A DNA stretch of 19,066 nucleotides from NCBI GenBank assembly GCA_934615635.1, contig CAKTTT010000023.1:1-19066 (forward strand), read 5' to 3'. Shown piece after piece: positions 15,155 through 19,066 of this stretch. Origin of the DNA: an uncultured Eubacteriales bacterium. GTDB taxonomy: Bacteria; Bacillota; Clostridia; Oscillospirales; Acutalibacteraceae. Every line of letters starts with the position of its first letter. The stretch's first letter is position 1. The position numbers and the translations under genes were made by a program. Under the pieces are notes generated by a model, which ran no database searches, had not been told where the DNA came from, and was given only the letters and a program-made list of their open reading frames with translations.

Positions 15155-15195
15155 GAAAATATTAACATTTATAATATTTTCGTCAATATTTTCAA
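15155..15195 (-). promoter_or_regulatory. Putative promoter and operator of the immunity-like operon
   Basis: On the minus strand a -35 TTGAAA (15195-15190) is 16 bp from a -10 TATAAA (15173-15168), inside a very AT-rich segment. Three copies of a 9-bp half-site overlap it: GAAAATATT on the plus strand at 15155-15163, and its reverse complement at 15173-15181 and 15185-15193. The first two form a perfect inverted repeat with a 9-nt spacer across the -10, the layout of a repressor operator. Confidence 0.5.
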
Positions 15196-15231
15196 GAAAA
15201 AATTCCGATAAAAAGGATAAGCTGCTTACCG

Positions 15232-15683
15232 TTCATAGGCGCGGCCCTACCGCCTTACCTCCCGACGGCAGGAATTACCGCCTCGCGTCCAAGCCGTACG
15301 GCTGCATATCGTTTGGCCGCTGTACAGTAGTTCGACAGGGAGGGCGCCCAGCTCCTTTCAGCGTTCAACCGCGCCGGCTGGAAACGGGAGAGGCAGGGTA
15401 GGCTGGGTAGGCAGGGTAGGCTGGGGAGCGTTCTGATCCCAAAAGCTCTCGGACGACGCGCGGACTATCATCGACAGGGCGGATGAGGGGCGTTGGTATG
15501 ACGGTTTATCACAATGATCGAAAAGAGTTTTTCATGGCGGACGGCCCTGTATCATATGAGAGGGCAGCGCGCCGACGGGTTCTTGTTTTTGCCACCTGCC
15601 TTTTGGGCCATGGGTTCTGCTCCATTCGGATCAGATCCAAGCGCGGGATTTTGTCTGCCGGTTGAGAGAGGAAATATCCGGCA
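15232..15683. other. GC-rich gene-free stretch right of the island
   Basis: About 450 nt between the island and the mltG promoter. It holds a perfect 12-bp palindrome AGCCGTACGGCT (15292-15303) and a short G-rich minisatellite, but no convincing gene. Short frames at 15483-15665 and 15514-15759 lack proper ribosome binding sites and recognisable content. Confidence 0.45.
15392..15427 (+). repeat. 9-bp x 4 G-rich minisatellite
   Basis: Four tandem 9-bp units, GGCAGGGTA, GGCTGGGTA, GGCAGGGTA and GGCTGGGGA, equivalent to two 18-bp repeats. Four GGG runs (15396, 15405, 15414, 15423) are each separated by exactly six bases, fitting an intramolecular G-quadruplex motif. Confidence 0.85.
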
Positions 15684-15713
15684 TTGCAAATCCTTTGATG
15701 GGAGTGGTATAAT
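15684..15713 (+). promoter_or_regulatory. Extended -10 promoter of the mltG gene
   Basis: A perfect TATAAT (15708-15713) preceded by TGG forms an extended -10. A partial -35, TTGCAA, is at 15684-15689 with 18-bp spacing. The leader to the start codon would be about 115 nt. Confidence 0.65.
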
Positions 15714-15833
15714 GGACATACATCGTCGGGTCATGTCGGTATCGGGCCGCTCCGCATGAAAACCGCTGTTTTGCAGGATGTCGGCTTCAGACAGGGCCTC
15801 CCATCCGCTTTTGGTCCTACATATGAGGTGTTT

Positions 15834-16871
15834 ATGATGAAAAAGTTTTCTGGGCTGCTGGCGGCCGTCGTTTGTATGCTGCTTCCGGCCGCCTGTTCTC
15901 CCGCCGGGACGGATGGCTCCGCGCCGGGATCCGCCGTTTCGGGTTCTTCTTCCGTCGTTACACGGCCTCCGTCGTCGCCGGAGGTTTCGTCACCGGAATC
16001 CTCGTCTCCCCCCGCGACGCAGCCGTCCGCCGGGGAGACGCCGCCCGTCACGGTGGCTCCTCCGCCCACCCTTGCGCCCACTTCTCCTCCGCCTACCACC
16101 ACGCCGCCCACCACCCAGGTGCCAAAGCCCACCACGCCGCCCACCGCCGCCACGGTGAACGTCACCATCCCGGAGGGTTTCACCCTGCCGCAGATCGCCG
16201 CGCGGCTGGAGGAGAAGGGCGTGTGTTCCAAGGACGCTTTCCTGGAGATGGCGCAAACCTATGATTTTTCTTATTACAGCCTGATCGGCGCGCTGCCTGA
16301 CAACCCTCATCGCTGTTTCACGCTGGAGGGCTATCTGTTCCCTAATACCTACAATTTTTACAAGGGTATGAAGCCGCAGGATGCCATCGGCGTGCTGCTG
16401 CGGGGCGCGCAGGCGGGGATTGGGGACAAATACGCCTATCCCGGCATGTCCACCCACGAGCTGGTGATCCTGGCCTCCATCATCGAAAAGGAGGCTTCTG
16501 GCGCCGCTGATCGAAAGCTGATCTCCGGAGTGCTGCACAATCGGCTGGAAAAAGGCTGGAAGCTGCAGGCCGATCCCACCATCAATTATGTGGAACAGGC
16601 TATCAAGCCCAACATCACGGGGGATAAGGACCGCTACAGCGCCTATTACAACACCTACAGATGCGCCGCCCTGCCGGCGGGCCCCATCTGCAATCCGGGC
16701 GCCTCGGCTCTGGACGCCGCGGCCAACCCCACCCGGACGGCGTATATGTTTTTCGTTTCGGATAAGGTGACGGGGGAGATCTATTACGCCGTCACTGGCG
16801 AGGAGCATGAGGCCAATCTCATCAAGGCCGGGTACAAGGTGGAGAGCGCCGGGGCCTCCGAAGCGGCGTAA
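15834..16871 (+). CDS. mltG: MltG-type endolytic transglycosylase, predicted lipoprotein
   Basis: A 345-residue peptidoglycan lytic transglycosylase of the YceG/MltG family, which cuts nascent glycan strands at the membrane. The N-terminus is a lipoprotein signal: MMKKF, a hydrophobic core, then LPAAC with lipidated Cys21. A Ser/Pro/Thr-rich linker (about 22-107) spans the space to the wall. The catalytic domain (about 108-340) contains GYLFPNTY, LVILASIIEKEASG with the catalytic Glu at 218, HNRLEKGWKLQADPTINY, YNTYRCAALPAGPICNPG, and a closing block AYMFFVSD. Two ATGs (15834 and 15837) follow GAGGTG; either fits. The frame is open upstream to 15756 without a ribosome binding site. E. coli MltG has a transmembrane anchor instead of a lipid, and its linker is not of this type. 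Confidence 0.9.
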   Translation: MMKKFSGLLAAVVCMLLPAACSPAGTDGSAPGSAVSGSSSVVTRPPSSPEVSSPESSSPPATQPSAGETPPVTVAPPPTLAPTSPPPTTTPPTTQVPKPTTPPTAATVNVTIPEGFTLPQIAARLEEKGVCSKDAFLEMAQTYDFSYYSLIGALPDNPHRCFTLEGYLFPNTYNFYKGMKPQDAIGVLLRGAQAGIGDKYAYPGMSTHELVILASIIEKEASGAADRKLISGVLHNRLEKGWKLQADPTINYVEQAIKPNITGDKDRYSAYYNTYRCAALPAGPICNPGASALDAAANPTRTAYMFFVSDKVTGEIYYAVTGEEHEANLIKAGYKVESAGASEAA

Positions 16872-16923
16872 CGAAACATCACGATTCGACCGAAAGCGGC
16901 AAAAAAAACTTATAGACATTCAC

Positions 16924-16972
16924 TATAGCAATTCCAAAATGGTTCTGCTATACTAATATTTTAGCGTATACT
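16924..16972 (+). promoter_or_regulatory. Promoter region of the hydrogenase operon
   Basis: TGCTATACT (16946-16954) is an extended -10; a second TATACT lies at 16967-16972. No strong -35 is seen. The first -10 overlaps the right arm of an imperfect dyad, TATAGCA (16924-16930) and TGCTATA (16946-16952), whose arms extend to CC/GG, so a regulator may bind here. Confidence 0.5.
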
Positions 16973-16982
16973 GTAGTTGTCC

Positions 16983-17000
16983 GTGTCTATTTTTTAACAA
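16983..17000 (+). promoter_or_regulatory. Candidate Rex operator
   Basis: GTGTCTATTTTTTAACAA resembles the Rex consensus TTGTTAANNNNTTAACAA. The right half is perfect and the left half matches at four of seven positions. It lies just downstream of the -10 elements, where a repressor would block transcription. Rex senses NADH/NAD+ and commonly controls NAD-linked hydrogenases in Clostridia. Confidence 0.4.
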
Positions 17001-17059
17001 GCGGGCCGTCAGTTACCCTTTCAGTGCTTCAAAAAATCCGCAAGGAGGAAATGGCAAAC

Positions 17060-17557
17060 ATGCAAAAAAAGATCAGCAGTCTCCCGTTTAAAGGCACACC
17101 GGAGCAGGAGCAGAAGCTGCAAGCCGTCATCGCCGCCAATCGTCAGGATCCCAGCAAGCTGATGGCCGTGATGCAGGAGGCGCAGGAGATTTACGGTTAT
17201 CTGCCCATGGAGGTGCAGGAGATGATCGCCGACGGCATGAACGTGCCGCTGGAAAAGGTTTACGGCGTGGCCACCTTCTACGCCCAGTTCGCCCTGTCTC
17301 CCAAGGGGGCGTACAACATCTCGGTTTGCCTGGGCACCGCCTGCTATGTCAAGGGCTCCGGCGATATCTTCAACCGCTTGAGCGAGAAGCTGGGCATCGG
17401 CGCGGATGAATGCACCGAGGACGGCCGTTTTTCCTTGACCGCCTGCCGCTGCATCGGCGCCTGCGGACTCGCCCCCGTCCTGACCGTCAACGAGGACGTA
17501 TACGGCCGGCTGACGGTGGACGACGTGGACGGCATCCTGGCGAAATACGCCGACTGA
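17060..17557 (+). CDS. NuoE/HndA-like [2Fe-2S] subunit of NAD(P)-dependent hydrogenase
   Basis: A 165-residue cytosolic electron-transfer subunit homologous to the 24-kDa subunit of complex I (NuoE, HydC, HndA). A helical N-terminal half with EIYGYLP and VPLEKVYGVATFYAQF leads into a thioredoxin-like domain with the four cluster ligands Cys90, Cys95 (CLGTAC), Cys131 and Cys135 (CIGAC). In [FeFe]-hydrogenase complexes it works with the NuoF-like subunit encoded just downstream to pass electrons between NAD(P)H, ferredoxin and H2. The AAGGAGG at 17042 is only 2 nt before an ATG at 17051 but 11 nt before the ATG at 17060, so I prefer 17060. It is the first gene of the operon. Confidence 0.93.
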   Translation: MQKKISSLPFKGTPEQEQKLQAVIAANRQDPSKLMAVMQEAQEIYGYLPMEVQEMIADGMNVPLEKVYGVATFYAQFALSPKGAYNISVCLGTACYVKGSGDIFNRLSEKLGIGADECTEDGRFSLTACRCIGACGLAPVLTVNEDVYGRLTVDDVDGILAKYAD

Positions 17558-17558
17558 T

Positions 17559-18104
17559 ATGCGGGAGCTTTCCCTCAACGTCCTGGACATTGCCCAGAAT
17601 TCCCTGTCCGCCGGCGCCACGCTGGTGGAAATCACCGTGACGGAGGAGACTGCCGCCGACCGGCTGATCATAGCGATCGGCGACAACGGCCGGGGGATGA
17701 CCCCCGAGCAGGTGCGCCGGGTCAGCGACCCCTTTTATACCACCCGCACCACCCGCAAGGTGGGTATGGGGATCCCCCTGTTCCGCATGGCGGCGGAGAT
17801 GGCGGGCGGTAGCCTGGACATCGACTCCGTCCCCGGGGAGGGGACCCGGGTCACCGCGGCGTTCGGCCTGTCCCATATCGACCGGATGCCTCTGGGGGAT
17901 ATGGCGGGAACCCTGTCCGCTCTGATCAGGCTGAATCCCCAGGTGGATTTCGTCTACCGCCACCGGCGGGACGGACGGGAGGCCGCGCTGGATACCCGGG
18001 AGCTGCGGCAGGTGCTGGAGGGGGTGCCCTTGGACACGCCCGAAGTCATGGAATGGATCGAGGGATCCCTAGAGGAACAGGAAAGGGCACTTGAAAATAC
18101 ATAA
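17559..18104 (+). CDS. Soluble HATPase-domain protein in the hydrogenase operon
   Basis: A 181-residue GHKL-type ATP-binding protein. The N box is LDIAQNSL (Asn14), the G1 box is DNGRGM (42-47), an F-box-like SDPFYTTR follows, and the G2 box is KVGMGIPLF (67-75). There is no phosphoacceptor histidine, sensor, receiver or membrane segment, so it is not a normal sensor kinase; it is more like an anti-sigma or detached kinase ATPase domain. The C-terminal 70 residues have no recognised motif. It starts 1 nt after the NuoE-like stop without a ribosome binding site, implying translational coupling. Similar ATPase genes occur in hydrogenase operons of other Clostridia, but as far as I know their role is undefined. 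Confidence 0.85.
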   Translation: MRELSLNVLDIAQNSLSAGATLVEITVTEETAADRLIIAIGDNGRGMTPEQVRRVSDPFYTTRTTRKVGMGIPLFRMAAEMAGGSLDIDSVPGEGTRVTAAFGLSHIDRMPLGDMAGTLSALIRLNPQVDFVYRHRRDGREAALDTRELRQVLEGVPLDTPEVMEWIEGSLEEQERALENT

Positions 18105-18118
18105 CGGAGGTTAACAGC

Positions 18119-18490
18119 ATGAAAACATTAGCAGAGCTGCAGGCGATCCGCGATAAAGCCCGCGAAAAAATGACCGTGCGGGACAACAACGAAGAAGCCA
18201 CCCGCGTGGTGGTGGGCATGGCCACCTGCGGGATAGCCGCCGGCGCCCGTCCGGTGCTGAACGCTTTTGTGGACGAGGTGGCCAAGCGCCATCTGAACAA
18301 CGTCACCGTCACCCAGACGGGCTGCATCGGCATGTGCCAGTTGGAGCCCATCGTGGAGGTTTTTGTTCCCGGCAAGGAAAAGGTCACCTACGCCAAGGTG
18401 TCCCCGGAAAAGGTCGCCCGTATTGTGGCGGACCATCTGGTCAACGGCAATGTGGTCGCCGAATACACCGTCGGCAGCCTGATGAAATAA
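18119..18490 (+). CDS. HndB-like thioredoxin-fold [2Fe-2S] ferredoxin-type protein
   Basis: A 123-residue protein of the family represented by HndB in NADP-reducing hydrogenases (HndABCD). After an N-terminal helix (LAELQAIRDKAREKM), VVVGMATCGIAAGARPVL (31-47) and TQTGCIGMCQLEPIVEV (65-81) form the cluster-binding part. Only three of the four expected ligands are visible: Cys37, Cys69 and Cys73. The position of the first Cys in a C-x4-C motif is Val32, which I believe is usual for HndB-type members. The C-terminus (NGNVVAEYTVG) is also family-like. The ATG follows GGAGG by about 8 nt, and it sits between the HATPase and NuoF-like genes. Confidence 0.88.
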   Translation: MKTLAELQAIRDKAREKMTVRDNNEEATRVVVGMATCGIAAGARPVLNAFVDEVAKRHLNNVTVTQTGCIGMCQLEPIVEVFVPGKEKVTYAKVSPEKVARIVADHLVNGNVVAEYTVGSLMK

Positions 18491-18506
18491 CGGGGAGGGT
18501 TAAACG

Positions 18507-19066
18507 ATGTATCGTTCACATGTTTTGATTTGCGGCGGCACCGGCTGCACCTCCTCCAACAGCCAGAAAATTATCGAGGCCATGGAGAAGGAGATCGCCG
18601 CCCAGGGTCTCGCGGAAGAAGTCAAGGTGGTGCGCACCGGCTGCTTCGGCCTGTGCGCGCTGGGCCCAATTATGATTGTTTATCCGGAGGGCTGCTTCTA
18701 CTCCCGCGTGACGGTGGAGGATGTGCCTGAAATCGTCAGCGAGCACCTGCTCAAGGGCCGGATCGTTACCCGGCTGCTGTATGACGAGACGGTGGACAAG
18801 GAAAACGACACGGTGAAATCCCTTAACGAGACCGACTTCTATAAGAAGCAGGTCCGGGTCGCGCTGCGCAACTGCGGCGTCATCAATCCCGAATCCATCG
18901 ACGAATACATCGCCTACGACGGGTATCAGGCGCTGGCCAAGTGCCTGACCGAATACACCCCGGAGCAGGTCATCCAGGTCATCACCGACTCCGGCCTGCG
19001 GGGCCGCGGCGGCGGCGGGTTCCCCACCGGCCGCAAGTGGGCTCTCTGCGCCCCCAACAAGGCGCC
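18507..19066 (+). CDS. NuoF/HndC-like NAD(P)H-binding flavoprotein subunit; 3' end outside window
   Basis: The first 186 residues of the NuoF-type subunit (HydB/HndC) of an [FeFe]-hydrogenase complex, the site of NAD(P)H oxidation and, in bifurcating enzymes, of electron bifurcation. Residues 1-90 are a thioredoxin-like [2Fe-2S] domain with all four ligands, Cys9, Cys14 (CGGTGC), Cys46 and Cys50 (CFGLC); complex I NuoF lacks this extension, so the hydrogenase type is favoured. The flavin/NADH domain begins near residue 110, with GLRGRGGGGFPTGRKW at 163-178. The ATG follows GGGAGGG by about 6 nt. The frame is open to the right edge; the [FeFe] catalytic subunit is expected next. Confidence 0.93.
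   Translation, partial: MYRSHVLICGGTGCTSSNSQKIIEAMEKEIAAQGLAEEVKVVRTGCFGLCALGPIMIVYPEGCFYSRVTVEDVPEIVSEHLLKGRIVTRLLYDETVDKENDTVKSLNETDFYKKQVRVALRNCGVINPESIDEYIAYDGYQALAKCLTEYTPEQVIQVITDSGLRGRGGGGFPTGRKWALCAPNKA

Noticed and set aside
12468..15231. Integration of the island at the 3' end of tRNA-Ser
   Set aside because: No repeated copy of the tRNA 3' end is visible at the right boundary and no integrase gene is present, so tRNA-targeted integration is not supported.
15219..15427. CRISPR-like repeats
   Set aside because: The only tandem repeat is a 9-bp minisatellite without spacers; no CRISPR array or cas gene is present in the window.
15483..15759. Short plus-strand frames of 60 and 81 codons upstream of mltG
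   Set aside because: They overlap each other and the mltG promoter, with no ribosome binding site at usual spacing and no recognisable content.

Overview
This window is a stretch of GC-rich chromosome from an anaerobic, fermentative member of the Clostridia, most likely an Oscillospiraceae/Ruminococcaceae-type gut Firmicute. The evidence is a T-box riboswitch ahead of alaS, sigma-A-like promoters, strong AGGAGG-type ribosome binding sites, an AlaRS with the Cys-rich insert seen in clostridia, and the start of an NAD(P)-linked [FeFe]-hydrogenase operon. The taxonomic placement is inference; no rRNA is present.

Layout, left to right. (1) 1-1280: the C-terminal two thirds of asparagine synthetase (asnB), ending at a strong bidirectional terminator. 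(2) 1436-4201: a membrane-bound GGDEF diguanylate cyclase (minus strand) and a MATE efflux pump (plus strand), transcribed divergently from a shared intergenic region with readable promoters on both strands. (3) 4330-6040: a class B penicillin-binding protein and its terminator. (4) 6041-6696: a gene-free, hairpin-rich stretch. (5) 6697-7134: a minus-strand GNAT protein resembling AAC(6')-type aminoglycoside acetyltransferases. (6) 7213-12378: a consensus promoter, a T-box, an unexplained leader of about 560 nt, then alaS, a HIT protein, a DEDDh exonuclease with a zinc ribbon, and a DUF2752 membrane protein, closely packed and probably co-transcribed. (7) 12408-12602: tRNA-Ser(GGA) with a perfect consensus promoter and a terminator.

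(8) 12.6-15.2 kb: a visibly AT-richer island. It holds a minus-strand cluster of one secreted or membrane-anchored protein of unknown function and two related immunity-like proteins. The 140-aa protein is a duplicate of the C-terminal half of the 274-aa one, which itself looks like two diverged copies of one domain. This is the most accessory-looking part of the window and the best candidate for something undescribed: an immunity gene array with no visible partner toxin.

(9) 15.2-15.7 kb: GC-rich and gene-free, carrying a 9-bp x 4 minisatellite with G-quadruplex potential. (10) 15834-16871: an MltG-type lytic transglycosylase built as a lipoprotein with a long Pro/Ser/Thr linker. (11) 16.9 kb to the right edge: the hydrogenase operon. 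It has a NuoE/HndA-like subunit, a soluble HATPase protein, an HndB-like thioredoxin-fold protein and the first third of a NuoF/HndC-like flavoprotein. The catalytic [FeFe] subunit is expected just beyond the edge. A candidate Rex operator lies in the leader, which would fit NADH/NAD+-responsive control.
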